Assembly: GCA_020062665.1 (NCBI GenBank)
Contig: JAGUVW010000013.1
Span: 248,001 to 312,000 of the forward strand
Origin: Pseudomonadales bacterium
GTDB lineage: Bacteria; Pseudomonadota; Gammaproteobacteria; Pseudomonadales; Ketobacteraceae
Reading direction: 5' to 3'
Length of the DNA stretch: 64,000 nucleotides
Below the pieces are notes generated by a model. That model did no database searches. It was given only the letters and a program-made list of their open reading frames with translations, and had not been told where the DNA came from. Positions 51,015 through 60,383 of this stretch are shown in pieces. Made by a program: the position numbers and the translations under genes. The stretch's first letter is position 1; every line of letters starts with the position of its first letter.

Positions 51015-51986
51015 ATGTCGGACCCCGCAGTAGTGGCCCTGCTCGAGCAGGTGAAGCCGCTGGTCAATCGCCGCGTCGGCCCCTATATCGGCTGGAACCC
51101 GGTCACCCGCACCCAGATCTGGCAATGGTGCATGGCCATGGGCGACCAGAACCCGCTCTATCTCGACGACGCGTATCGCAGCGCCAACACCGATTTCAGC
51201 GCCGCCGTCGCGCCGCCCACCATGATGCAGATGTGGACCATGCGCGCCGTGAATGGCGATCACGGCCCCGGCTCCACCCAACAGAATCCCTATGAAATTC
51301 TGCAGATCATGGAACAGCACGGTTTCGCCGGCGTGATGGCGGTGAGTTACGACCAGACGTTCCACCGCTATCTGCAGGAAGGCGATCACGTCACCTCCTA
51401 CTCCACGATCATCAATATTTCCGATCTGAAAACCACCGGCATCGGCAAAGGTTTTTTCGTCACCGAGAAGGCAGAATTTGTCGATCAGAACAATGAAGTG
51501 TTCGCCGAGGCGCTGATCACCTATTTCCAGTACCAGACTGCGCCGAAAGCACCGGGCGCGAAAAAAGCCAGCGCACCGGGCAAGATCAATCGCGTGCATC
51601 CGGTGGAAAACCAGGACACCGCGCATTTCTGGCAGGGCCTGCGCGACGGCAAATTGCTGATCCAGCGCTGCAAATCTTGCAGCACCCTGCGTCATCCGCC
51701 GCAACCCATGTGCGAGAAATGTCAGTCGCTGGAATGGGACTGCATCGAATCCACCGGCAAGGGCACGCTCTACACCTACACCGTCATGCACTATCCGGAA
51801 ATTCCGCCGTTCGATTATCCCAACGTGATCGTGCTGGTGGAGCTGGAGGAAGGTGTGCGCATCGCCTCGCAGCTGATCAACTGCAAACCCGACGCCGTGC
51901 AGATCGGCATGAAAGTGGAAATGAAGATCACCCAGGTGCAGGACGGCATGTCCCTGCCCCTGTTCCAGCCCGTTGGGGGGGCGTAA
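51015..51986 (+). CDS. ChsH2-like MaoC + DUF35 fusion (steroid side-chain enoyl-CoA hydratase subunit)
   Basis: The 323-residue protein combines an N-terminal MaoC-like hotdog domain (CMAMGDQNPLYLDD near residue 40) with a C-terminal DUF35 part: a zinc ribbon CKSC/CEKC near 220-238 and an OB fold. The same fusion is ChsH2 of Mycobacterium, which pairs with ChsH1 and binds the Ltp2 aldolase through its DUF35 domain. The next two genes here are ChsH1- and Ltp2-like in the same order (gap 3 nt), so the assignment is strong. It would hydrate the shortened steroid side-chain enoyl-CoA. Site B lies upstream. Confidence 0.88.
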   Translation: MSDPAVVALLEQVKPLVNRRVGPYIGWNPVTRTQIWQWCMAMGDQNPLYLDDAYRSANTDFSAAVAPPTMMQMWTMRAVNGDHGPGSTQQNPYEILQIMEQHGFAGVMAVSYDQTFHRYLQEGDHVTSYSTIINISDLKTTGIGKGFFVTEKAEFVDQNNEVFAEALITYFQYQTAPKAPGAKKASAPGKINRVHPVENQDTAHFWQGLRDGKLLIQRCKSCSTLRHPPQPMCEKCQSLEWDCIESTGKGTLYTYTVMHYPEIPPFDYPNVIVLVELEEGVRIASQLINCKPDAVQIGMKVEMKITQVQDGMSLPLFQPVGGA

Positions 51987-51989
51987 GTC

Positions 51990-52421
51990 ATGACAGCATT
52001 CAAGAATCTCACCGCAGCGGATGTGAAAGCGGGCGACGCGCTGCCGGAATTCAAACTGCCCATCACTGCGCGCCTGGTGGTGTCCTGTGCCATTGCGTCG
52101 CAGGATTTCCAGGACGTGCATCACGACAAAGCCGCCGCCGAGGAAAAAGGCACGCCGGACATTTTCATGAATATCCTGTCCACCAACGGATTTGTCGGCC
52201 GCTATCTCACCGACTGGGCCGGCCCCGCCAGCCGCATCAAGAAAATCAAATTCAACCTGGGCGCTCCCAACTATCCCGGCGACACCATGACCATGACCGG
52301 TGAAGTGAAGGAAGTAAAAGAAGAAAACGGCCAGCATTTTGCCCACATCGAATTCAAAGGCAAAAACGGCATGGGCAATCACGTCAGCGGCAGTGCCGTG
52401 GTGCAGTTGGCAGGAGCATGA
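51990..52421 (+). CDS. ChsH1-like MaoC hydratase subunit
   Basis: The 143-residue single-hotdog protein contains the hydratase-2 motif Asp39-x4-His44 (SQDFQDVHHD) and FMNILSTNGFVGRYLTDW. It is the catalytic half expected beside ChsH2. The gene starts 3 nt after the ChsH2-like stop, and its end meets the aldolase gene. In the actinobacterial pathway the pair adds water to 3-oxo-pregna-dienoyl-CoA-type substrates. Substrate identity here is inferred. Confidence 0.87.
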   Translation: MTAFKNLTAADVKAGDALPEFKLPITARLVVSCAIASQDFQDVHHDKAAAEEKGTPDIFMNILSTNGFVGRYLTDWAGPASRIKKIKFNLGAPNYPGDTMTMTGEVKEVKEENGQHFAHIEFKGKNGMGNHVSGSAVVQLAGA

Positions 52422-52423
52422 AC

Positions 52424-53599
52424 ATGACACACCCTCTTTCCCGCAAGGCCGCGATTGTCGGCATCGGCGCCACGGAATTTTCCAAGGATTCCGGCCGCAC
52501 GGAAATGCAGCTGGCGCTGGAAGCAGTAAAGGCCGCTCTGGATGACGCCGGGCTGAAAGGCAGCGACATCGATGGCATGGCCAGCTTCAGCATGGATCAC
52601 AACTGGGAAAACGAAATCCTGCGTCAGGTCGGCGGCAAGGAACTGAAGTTTTTCTCACGCACGGAATTCGGCGGCGGCGCGGCCTGCGGCCCGTTCGTGC
52701 ACGCGGCTACTGCCATTGCGTCCGGCCTGTGCGACACCGTGGTGATCTACCGCGCGCTCAACGAACGCTCCGGTTTGCGTTTCGGCGCAGGCCAACTGTT
52801 CAGCACCAGCCCGCTCGATCCCAACATCATCAACTTCAGCCACTACTTTCCCTACGGTTTCATGACGCCGGCCGCGTGGATCGCTTTCAGCGCCCGCCGC
52901 TACATGCATGAATTCGGTGCCACCAGCGAAGACTTCGGCCGCGTGGCGGTGGCGATGCGGGATTTCGCCGCCACCAATCCCAATGCGTTTTTCTACCAGA
53001 AACCGATCACGCTGGAACAGCATCAGCAATCCCGCATGATTGCCGATCCCCTGCGTCTGCTGGACTGCTGTCAGGAAAGCGATGGCGCGGTGGCGTTCGT
53101 GGTCACTTCGGTTGACCGCGCAAAACATCTGCAAAACACTCCCGCCGTGATCGCCAGCGCACGCCAGAGCATCGTCAACACCACGCGCATGATGACGCCG
53201 TTCTATGGCGAATCCATTTCCGGCATTCCGGAGTTCGATGCCTGCGCCGACGAGATCTACAGCATGGCGGGTTTGGCACCGGCAGACATCGACATGGCCT
53301 GCCTGTATGATCACTTCTCCCCCTGGGTGTTGCCGCAGCTGGAAGCCTTCGGTTTCTGCAAACGCGGCGAAGCGAAGGATTTCGTGAAGGACGGCCACAT
53401 CGCACGGGGCGGCAAACTGCCGGTGAACACCCACGGCGGCCAGCTCGGCGAAGCCTACATCCACGGCATGAACGGCATCGCCGAAGCAGTACGCCAGATT
53501 CGCGGCACCTCGGTGAACCAGGTGGCCAACGTGAAACATGTGCTGATCACTGCCGGCGCGGGCGTGCCCACCGGCGCAGCAATTCTGGAAAAAGGCTGA
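52424..53599 (+). CDS. Ltp2-like steroid side-chain aldolase (thiolase fold)
   Basis: ATG 52424, seven bases after AGGAG, is preferred over ATG 52418, which is too close. The 391-residue thiolase-fold protein has EFGGGAACGPF where thiolases have their nucleophilic Cys, and keeps Tyr in CLYDHFSP and in GEAYIHGMNG, the two Tyr positions proposed for Ltp2 retro-aldol chemistry. It would cleave the 17-hydroxy side-chain CoA ester to a 17-ketosteroid and propionyl-CoA. The gene order ChsH2-ChsH1-Ltp2 supports this. Confidence 0.86.
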   Translation: MTHPLSRKAAIVGIGATEFSKDSGRTEMQLALEAVKAALDDAGLKGSDIDGMASFSMDHNWENEILRQVGGKELKFFSRTEFGGGAACGPFVHAATAIASGLCDTVVIYRALNERSGLRFGAGQLFSTSPLDPNIINFSHYFPYGFMTPAAWIAFSARRYMHEFGATSEDFGRVAVAMRDFAATNPNAFFYQKPITLEQHQQSRMIADPLRLLDCCQESDGAVAFVVTSVDRAKHLQNTPAVIASARQSIVNTTRMMTPFYGESISGIPEFDACADEIYSMAGLAPADIDMACLYDHFSPWVLPQLEAFGFCKRGEAKDFVKDGHIARGGKLPVNTHGGQLGEAYIHGMNGIAEAVRQIRGTSVNQVANVKHVLITAGAGVPTGAAILEKG

Positions 53600-53604
53600 A
53601 AGAA

Positions 53605-54072
53605 ATGAGTAAAACGGCGAATCAGGAATCCGTGCCGGAAGGTTTTGTACCCAACACCATCGGACCCTATTCCAACCTGATCGGGCCGCTGCTGTACAAG
53701 CGCGACACCGACGAACAAGGGCGCCCGCGCGGCACGGTGGGCATTCTGCTGCAGGAACATCACATCGGCGGCAATGGTCGTGGTCACGGCGGCCTGCTGC
53801 TGACCCTGCTGGACGAAGCCATGGGCATGAACGCCTATCTGCAAAAGGACAGCGTGCCCACCGTGACTGTGTCGATGAACACGAATTTCATCGGCGCCAC
53901 GGTGCCGGGACAATTCCTCTACGCCACCGGCGAAATTATCCAGATCACGTCCACCCTCGCCTTCATGGAAGGCAAGGCATTCTGTGGCGGCAAACTGGTG
54001 GGCACCGGCAGCGGCGTGTGGAAATACCTGCACTCCAGCCGCGCACAGCAGCAGGCGCAACAGCAACAATAA
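53605..54072 (+). CDS. PaaI-type hotdog thioesterase
   Basis: This 155-residue hotdog protein has GNGRGHGGLLLTLLDEAMG (the HGG motif with an Asp/Glu following) and VPTVTVSMNTNFIGA, as in PaaI/YbgC thioesterases. It follows the aldolase by 6 nt and precedes the SDR by 14 nt, within the same operon. It probably recycles CoA from stalled intermediates. The C-terminal tail is Gln-rich (QQQAQQQQQ). Confidence 0.82.
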   Translation: MSKTANQESVPEGFVPNTIGPYSNLIGPLLYKRDTDEQGRPRGTVGILLQEHHIGGNGRGHGGLLLTLLDEAMGMNAYLQKDSVPTVTVSMNTNFIGATVPGQFLYATGEIIQITSTLAFMEGKAFCGGKLVGTGSGVWKYLHSSRAQQQAQQQQ

Positions 54073-54085
54073 CCGGGATCGCATC

Positions 54086-54883
54086 ATGACTGATTTCAGC
54101 AATACGCTCTTTGCAAATCAAAGTGTGATAGTCACCGGCGGTACCAAGGGAGTGGGGTTCGGCATTGCGCAGGCATTTCTCAGTGCGGGCGCCAACGTAT
54201 TCATCTGCGGCCGCAACGCGCCGGAGCGGCTGCCACACGCCAACGGCAAACAAGCCGTGTTCATCGCCGCCGATGTGCGCAAGCCGGAAGAATCGCAACA
54301 GCTGATCGACACCGTGCTGGCGCAAACCGGCCGCCTCGATGTGGTGATCAACAACGCCGGTGGCAGTCCGCCAGTGAAAGCCGCCGACGCGCCTGCCAAA
54401 CTCACCGAATCCATCATCCGCCTGAATCTGATCGGCCCGCTGGTGTTTTCCCAGCAGGCATTTCATGCGCTGCGTCGGAACCAAACCGGCGGCAGTATCG
54501 TCAATATCGCCAGCATTTCCGGCGTGCGGCCATCGCCAGGCACCGCTGCTTACGGCGCGGCGAAAGCAGGGTTGATCAACGTCACCCGCTCGCTGGCGCA
54601 GGAATGGGCGGCGGACAAGGTGCGAGTGAATGCGATCATTGCAGGCATGATAAAAACCGAAGCGTCGGAAGACCATTACGGCGGCACGAACGGCATCGCA
54701 CTGATCGAAAAATCCCTGCCCATGGGACGCATGGCCGTGCCATCCGACATCGCCAACGCCTGCCTGTTTCTGGCAGCACCGCAATCGGCATACATCAGCG
54801 GCGCAGCATTGGATGTCACCGGTGCTGGCGAACCGCCGATGTTTCTCAAGCTGGCGGAAGAAGCTTTCGCGCTGTCGCAGTGA
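54086..54883 (+). CDS. SDR oxidoreductase, last gene of the ChsH/Ltp2 operon
   Basis: ATG 54086 gives 265 residues. Motifs TGGTKGVG, NNAGGSPP, NIASISG and YGAAKAG are in place, with a C-terminal GAALDVTGAG typical of classical SDRs. As the last gene of the side-chain operon it may act on the steroid nucleus or on a 3-hydroxyacyl-CoA. It is convergent with the FadL-like gene. Confidence 0.85.
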   Translation: MTDFSNTLFANQSVIVTGGTKGVGFGIAQAFLSAGANVFICGRNAPERLPHANGKQAVFIAADVRKPEESQQLIDTVLAQTGRLDVVINNAGGSPPVKAADAPAKLTESIIRLNLIGPLVFSQQAFHALRRNQTGGSIVNIASISGVRPSPGTAAYGAAKAGLINVTRSLAQEWAADKVRVNAIIAGMIKTEASEDHYGGTNGIALIEKSLPMGRMAVPSDIANACLFLAAPQSAYISGAALDVTGAGEPPMFLKLAEEAFALSQ

Positions 54884-54910
54884 CAGCGCGCGCAACACTT
54901 CCCAGCAACA

Positions 54911-56584
54911 TCAGAACTGCTGGCTGATACTGAATTCCACCAGATACACCGACAACTCCGCATCGATATCGGTGCCGGCATAGGGGTTGTAGATCATCAG
55001 AACAGGATCCGTGCTGTTGCCCAATTTGCTGGTACCACCGGGCATGCTCATGCTCGACGCAAAATAGCCCACCGCAAAGTCCATCACGCCACCCCCTTCC
55101 AGCGTAAAACCCACCCCTGCGCCGTACAGCTTGCCCGACCCCATGGGAATCAGCGGACTCTTGGCCTCGCCGGATACCGACGTGGGGCGATCCTCGATAC
55201 CGAAACGCAACACCATGCTGTCATCCCACTGGTATTCCATGCCGACACCCCAGTTCCAGGTGTCGCTCAACCCCAGCGGAAAAGTCACACTGTCACGAGT
55301 AGCCGCATCCGGCTGCACGATTTCGGCAATTCCCAGCAGGTCGATGGGATTTTCGAATTTCACCGGAATCGTCTGCCATTCCGACCAGCCGGCAAATTTG
55401 TAATCCACATTCACTTTCAGTTGCGACGTCAACTGCACACTGATGCCAGTGGAAAAAAATTCCGGCGTATTCATGTCGATGGTGGCGCCGCCGGAGCTGG
55501 TGGCTTCACCAGTAGGCAGACGATAGCCGAACAGATCCACTAGCACGGTACCTGTCTGATAGAGCGGATCATTTACCAGATCCGCAATGAAGCCGTTCCA
55601 GGAATCCCCATTGCGCCACTGATATTCCCCTTCCATTTCCATCGGAATGGAAGGCTGGTACATCATGCCGATAGTCAGCCAGGGCGTGGGTTGCCACAGC
55701 AGACCCAGGTTGAAACCCACCGTCAGCGGCTGCTCCACTTCGAACGACAGATAACCCAGCAGATCATACAAACCAATCTGGTCACCGCAGATGGCATCGA
55801 ACTCCACCCCCGTGCTCAGGCCCGGCCCGAAATCCGGACACAACTCCCCCTGCAACCAACCCAGAAACGGCAAGCCCGCATGGGGCTGACGAAACGGCAG
55901 ATCAATTCCCACGCCGGTGTAGTTGAACGTCATGGCAACACCGATGATGAACTCGTCCGTGATTTCATAGGCAACGCTGGGGGAAAAATATGTCAGCTGC
56001 ATAAAGGAAAGGCGCTCACCCATCCAGACGCCCGGATCATCCTTTTCGCGAAAAAAACCTACCATCATCGGCGCATAGACATTGGTGGCGAAGGTGAGAT
56101 TGCCACCCGGTGGCTGATAGGACGCACCGCCCAAGGGCGCAATGGCCATCGGCATGTCGGTAAGCCCGAAGAACGGCAGCATCAAAGAGACGCCAGCGGT
56201 TTCACTGGTGGTGTTATGCGCCTCGTCATAGAAGTAATCATCGGAAAACAGACCGGTAGCCTGCTGCTGCGCCAGATACTCCTTGCGCTCGTCGTTGTAG
56301 TCGCCGAATTCCAGAATGATATCGAAAGTGGCACCCACCACCTTGAGATGGGATTGCCGGCCTTTCAGCCGCGCCAGCCCGGCCGGATTGAAGTGAATGG
56401 AATCGATGCCCGGCGGGTCGGCTGTCACCGCGTGCCCCAGGGACAGCGCCTTGGCGTTGCCGATAGTCAGACTTTCGGACAACGTTGCCAGACTTTGCGA
56501 CGCACCCTGCAGGAAGTACAAACCTGCCACCAGCGCCACACTCCGGATGAATCCTCTCTGTGCCAAGAAAATAGCCATCGCCAC
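54911..56584 (-). CDS. FadL/OmpP1-family outer-membrane transport protein 1
   Basis: The 557-residue beta-barrel protein has an N-terminal signal segment (cleavage unclear, near residue 33), then the FadL hatch pattern TIGNAKALSLGHAVTADPPG and HFNPAGLA, and ends in a terminal aromatic, QQF. Such channels bring hydrophobic molecules across the outer membrane. It is separated from the next FadL-like gene by a 469-bp gap that carries operator site C. Uptake of steroids or other lipids is inferred from regulation. Confidence 0.85.
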   Translation of the reverse strand: MAMAIFLAQRGFIRSVALVAGLYFLQGASQSLATLSESLTIGNAKALSLGHAVTADPPGIDSIHFNPAGLARLKGRQSHLKVVGATFDIILEFGDYNDERKEYLAQQQATGLFSDDYFYDEAHNTTSETAGVSLMLPFFGLTDMPMAIAPLGGASYQPPGGNLTFATNVYAPMMVGFFREKDDPGVWMGERLSFMQLTYFSPSVAYEITDEFIIGVAMTFNYTGVGIDLPFRQPHAGLPFLGWLQGELCPDFGPGLSTGVEFDAICGDQIGLYDLLGYLSFEVEQPLTVGFNLGLLWQPTPWLTIGMMYQPSIPMEMEGEYQWRNGDSWNGFIADLVNDPLYQTGTVLVDLFGYRLPTGEATSSGGATIDMNTPEFFSTGISVQLTSQLKVNVDYKFAGWSEWQTIPVKFENPIDLLGIAEIVQPDAATRDSVTFPLGLSDTWNWGVGMEYQWDDSMVLRFGIEDRPTSVSGEAKSPLIPMGSGKLYGAGVGFTLEGGGVMDFAVGYFASSMSMPGGTSKLGNSTDPVLMIYNPYAGTDIDAELSVYLVEFSISQQF

Positions 56585-57053
56585 TCCTCAGCAGAACAGC
56601 GCCGTGCCGCGAACTGCGCGACAGAAACAAAGCATCCAGAGAAAGAAATCCGTGCGAAGAAACGCATCGCGCCCGCCGCGGATTGTCGCCGGCCTGTGTG
56701 CGCTGCGCTGAGCAGGGTTCGCGGTTTGCAAACCCGCGCCCTTGTGCATCCCTCACGGCAATCGAAATCCGATCGCCAATTCAATCTTGTCCGGTGCTGT
56801 GTGCTTTGTTGGGGTAGCCGGCCTTTCTGCTTATTTTAATTAACTGTAGTTGTACGAACGTCCCTAATTCAATTTGCCGATACTACTCAAGCTGGATACT
56901 GCTCAAATAAAAATATATTTGCAATATAAATTGCAAAATAAGTGCTAATTAAATCGAAGACTGCCATCAAGCATGCTGCCGACGGCGCACAGGGCAGCCA
57001 TTGCGGATGGTGTTCACCGCAATTGGCCGCGCAAGGAAGGGAGGACGTCGCCG
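56585..57053. other. 469-bp intergenic gap between the two FadL-like genes
   Basis: No gene or terminator was recognised. The only distinct element is operator site C in an AT-rich island near 56918; the segment between it and 56584 would be an unusually long leader of about 330 bp. Confidence 0.5.
56918..56950. promoter_or_regulatory. Three-box TGCA operator, site C
   Basis: Boxes start at 56920 (TGCA), 56932 (TGCA) and 56943 (degenerate TGCT), with 12- and 11-bp steps, surrounded by AT-rich sequence. It lies 335 bp upstream of the FadL-like gene ending at 56584 and just beyond the stop of the second one. Confidence 0.6.
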
Positions 57054-58637
57054 TCAGGGCAGAATGTAATTGGCCGCCAGGCTGATGAATATGGCAGTTA
57101 CACTGGATTTGCCGGGACATCCGCTCTTCACCAGCTGGCCAGGTCGGCAGTTGGGCGGATCGACGGGATTGCCATCGGCATCGTAGGGCTGGTCGATTTC
57201 GTACTCCACATAGCCATAACTGAAACCCGTGTCGTACTGCCACTTGCCGACCTTGATGCCATAACCGATGTAATAGGAATCCTGTTTGTCGGCTGGTGGT
57301 GGAGTAAAGGCGTTGTGGTACGCTTCCGGCGTCGCGCTATTACCCACGCTATAGCCAAAGCGCAGCTGCTGGTTCTCCGCCAGCGCATATTCCAAACCGA
57401 AGCTCCAGGAATAAACATCCTTCCAGTTCAACTGTTGACCCAGCTGATTCAATCCGGTCGCTTCGAAAATGGGTTCTTTCAGCTCCACGATGAAGGCCTT
57501 GTTTGCATCAGCCAGAAACTGATGTTTCCAGTCGGCCGCGAACAGAATTTTCGGCGTCACCTGCAACGCAAATCCCAACTCAATATGCTTGGCAGTAGAC
57601 CAGGAAATTTCCGAGTCGATATCTTCCGCAATACCACGGGCAAAATCCTCCAGCGAACTGTTGCTGCTGGCATTCAGCAGCGGGCCCAGCATGGGGATGG
57701 AATTGATCAGGTTGGCATATTCACCGATGGTCAGTCCGCCCAGCATATCCATCGCGGGCTGCGTCAGAATATTCGATTCCAGATACAGACTGGTATCGCC
57801 TTTCATGACGGTGGTGACCTTGGAACGGTAGGTGGCAGCCACCGTGAAATAATCGGTCACATCGTAAGTGATGCCAAACAGAAAGCCCGGCTTTCCTGTG
57901 CCATACATTGTTGATTCCACCTGGGTATAGCCCAGGCCGTAAGAACCTGCCGCCTGCTCCGGCGGCACGAAGGCGCCGACTATGTCTTCCGATGTTTTCT
58001 GGGTGAACATGCCGAACGGCAAGCGCAGCGACAAGCCGACGCGCAGCTTGTCGGTGACTTCATAGCTGAAGGGAAACGCCAGTTCGAACAGCGCCAGATT
58101 CACTTCTTCAGAGCGACCATAGGGCGGACAGTAGTCGTTCATCTGCGCAGCTGGATTCAGCACGACACTGCCTTCGTCAACAATGAACACATCGCTCAAC
58201 TGGCGTGTGCACTGTCTGCCGGTGCCATATTGCTTGACATCGTCATAGCCACCGCCAAATCCCACGGCCATATAAAGCGCATAGCCGCCTGTGATGTCAT
58301 CCGTCAGCCGCTTCTGATAGCCGGTGAAAGGCAGCGGAGCGAAAATCCACGGTGAGGACTGCACATTCTCAGGGCCGGCGAACGAGCCTTCGAGCTGAAC
58401 GAGCAGTGCGGTGATATCAAACTGGTGTTGCTTGTTGACGGTAGCGGCCAGATTGGCCGGGTTGTGAATGGCCGCTGCGGGACTGTCGAGATAGGCAACT
58501 GCCGCCCCGCCCATGCCATGAACACGAGCATCGTACATGCCGGGCGCTTCCGGATTCGCCAACGCCTGCCCTGCTACCAGCACCGCAAGCCAACTCAAAA
58601 CCTGAATCTTGTTCTTGTTTTTGTTGTGTTTACTCAT
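57054..58637 (-). CDS. FadL/OmpP1-family outer-membrane transport protein 2
   Basis: The 527-residue barrel protein starts with a signal peptide (AVLVAGQALA) and has the hatch segment ARVHGMGGAAVAYLDSPAAAIHNPANLA near residue 40-65. It differs strongly from the 54911 protein, so the pair is not a recent duplication. Operator site D lies about 80 bp upstream. It probably imports the same class of hydrophobic substrate, or a precursor of different size. Confidence 0.85.
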   Translation of the reverse strand: MSKHNKNKNKIQVLSWLAVLVAGQALANPEAPGMYDARVHGMGGAAVAYLDSPAAAIHNPANLAATVNKQHQFDITALLVQLEGSFAGPENVQSSPWIFAPLPFTGYQKRLTDDITGGYALYMAVGFGGGYDDVKQYGTGRQCTRQLSDVFIVDEGSVVLNPAAQMNDYCPPYGRSEEVNLALFELAFPFSYEVTDKLRVGLSLRLPFGMFTQKTSEDIVGAFVPPEQAAGSYGLGYTQVESTMYGTGKPGFLFGITYDVTDYFTVAATYRSKVTTVMKGDTSLYLESNILTQPAMDMLGGLTIGEYANLINSIPMLGPLLNASSNSSLEDFARGIAEDIDSEISWSTAKHIELGFALQVTPKILFAADWKHQFLADANKAFIVELKEPIFEATGLNQLGQQLNWKDVYSWSFGLEYALAENQQLRFGYSVGNSATPEAYHNAFTPPPADKQDSYYIGYGIKVGKWQYDTGFSYGYVEYEIDQPYDADGNPVDPPNCRPGQLVKSGCPGKSSVTAIFISLAANYILP

Positions 58638-58713
58638 ATCCCACCCTTGCAGACATCAGGGGAAAACCGACCTGGCGGAACCCCCACTACCGATGGTGAT
58701 CAATCCGGCATTA

Positions 58714-58748
58714 ATTTGCAATATATATTGCATTTTTAGTGCATAATA
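58714..58748. promoter_or_regulatory. Three-box TGCA operator, site D
   Basis: TGCA boxes start at 58717, 58729 and 58740. It lies between the divergent FadL-like gene (58637) and GH5 gene (58923), so it may control both. Confidence 0.68.
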
Positions 58749-58922
58749 AGGATGTCAGGAGTAAACGCAATGTTTGCAGCCGCCATTCGCGAAAGATCGC
58801 TGTCAGACGCCAACAGCGGGACTGCCGCAGGCCAGCAGCAGGGTGGGAGCAGGTTTTCGGTTGACGGTTTACATTGTTGGCACTAACGTACCACACACAA
58901 TACCAACAAGAAACCATTCCCA

Positions 58923-60383
58923 ATGACCTTACTGCACCTGCGCCGGCTCGGCATCCTTGGCCTGATCATCCTGCTGTCCGCCTGCTGGCAAAAGCCCGCA
59001 CAGCCCCGTTACCTCACCGACGCCCAGGGCCGCGCCCTGATCCTCCACGGCATCAATTCCAGCAGCAGCGCGAAAGATCCCGCCACCGGCCATCTGCCCT
59101 GGGTGAGCGAAGCCGACGTGCGCCAGGAAACCGTGGAGTGGGGATTCAACTTCGTGCGTCTGCTGATCTTCTGGGACGGCATCGAGCCGGAACGCGGCGT
59201 GTACGACGAGGCGTATCTGGACGCGGTGGAAGAACGGGTGCGCTGGTACACCGATAACGGCGCCCATGTGATGCTCGATATGCACCAGGACGTCTACGGC
59301 CACGCGGTGGGCGGCAACGGCGCGCCGGAATGGGCTACCGAAACCGGCCTGCCGCCAGGTTTCACCCTGGATTTTCCCGGCATGCCCTGGTGGGTGAAAA
59401 ATATCGATCCGAGCGTGATTGGCGCGTTCGTGAATTTCTGGCGCTACCGCGAACATCAATATTTACAGGATCACTACATCGCCGCCTGGCAGAAAGTGGC
59501 GCTGCGTTTCAAAGACAACCCCGGCGTCATCGCTTACGACCTGATGAACGAACCCCACGCCGGTGATTTGACGAAAGCACTGGGCTTCACGTTTGAGTCG
59601 AGCTGGCTGATCGGCTTGTACGATCGCCTGATTTCCGCCATTCGCGCGGTGGACAACGACAAGTGGATTGCCTTCGAGCCGCAATCGCTGGCGGTGAATT
59701 TCGGCGTGCGCTCACGGCTGCCATTCGTGAACGATGCCCGCGACGGTGAACGCAAGCTGGCCTATGCGCCGCATATGTATCCGTTCTTCCTGCACGAGGG
59801 CGTGGCCTACAACCTCACCGACCAACTGCAGATGCGCGACTGGAATCGCAATCGCACGGCGGAACTGAATCTGCAGCAGGCGCCGCTGATCGTGGGCGAA
59901 TTTGGCGGCAGCGATTCCACACCGGGATTTGATCTATTCCTGCAGGACACACTGGCGATGTTCGACACCATGGGCGCCAGCTGGGCGTGGTGGTCAAACG
60001 ACCCCGGCAGCTGGGGATTGATCGACAGCAACGGCAACGAAATGCCAAAAGTGAATCAGCTGGTGCGGCCGTATCCGCGCGCAATTGCGGGCGAGCCGGT
60101 GCGGTTTGGTTTCGATCCAAAAACCAAAGTGTTCGAGCTGGTGTTTGATGGCAAGGAGGATGTTACGGGTGAGACAGAGATTTTCATTCCGCGCCGGCAT
60201 TATCCCAATGGCTGGGCCTTACAGGTGTCAGAAGCATCCGGCGCATGGCAATCACGCTGGGACGAGGAAAGGCAGATTCTGTTTTTGACGTTTAGTGAGA
60301 AAAATATCCGGCACGATGTGAGGGTCGTGCCGGAGTTAGACATTTCCCGCGTGCAAATGTCCTCAGCGCATTTCGGCAGGTAG
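58923..60383 (+). CDS. GH5 glycosidase lipoprotein (endoglycoceramidase/steryl-glucosidase-like)
   Basis: The 486-residue protein has a lipoprotein signal with LSAC (Cys21), followed by a GH5 TIM barrel: LHGINSSSS, NFVRLLIFWDGIEP, MHQDVYGH, the acid/base Glu210 in DLMNEPHAG and the nucleophile Glu326 in IVGEFGGS, then a C-terminal beta domain. This is the endoglycoceramidase-like branch, some members of which hydrolyse steryl glucosides. It is surface- or periplasm-exposed and divergent from a FadL-like channel across operator site D. Release of a steroid or other lipid aglycone for uptake is an attractive inference. A glycolipid-scavenging role is the alternative. Confidence 0.82.
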   Translation: MTLLHLRRLGILGLIILLSACWQKPAQPRYLTDAQGRALILHGINSSSSAKDPATGHLPWVSEADVRQETVEWGFNFVRLLIFWDGIEPERGVYDEAYLDAVEERVRWYTDNGAHVMLDMHQDVYGHAVGGNGAPEWATETGLPPGFTLDFPGMPWWVKNIDPSVIGAFVNFWRYREHQYLQDHYIAAWQKVALRFKDNPGVIAYDLMNEPHAGDLTKALGFTFESSWLIGLYDRLISAIRAVDNDKWIAFEPQSLAVNFGVRSRLPFVNDARDGERKLAYAPHMYPFFLHEGVAYNLTDQLQMRDWNRNRTAELNLQQAPLIVGEFGGSDSTPGFDLFLQDTLAMFDTMGASWAWWSNDPGSWGLIDSNGNEMPKVNQLVRPYPRAIAGEPVRFGFDPKTKVFELVFDGKEDVTGETEIFIPRRHYPNGWALQVSEASGAWQSRWDEERQILFLTFSEKNIRHDVRVVPELDISRVQMSSAHFGR

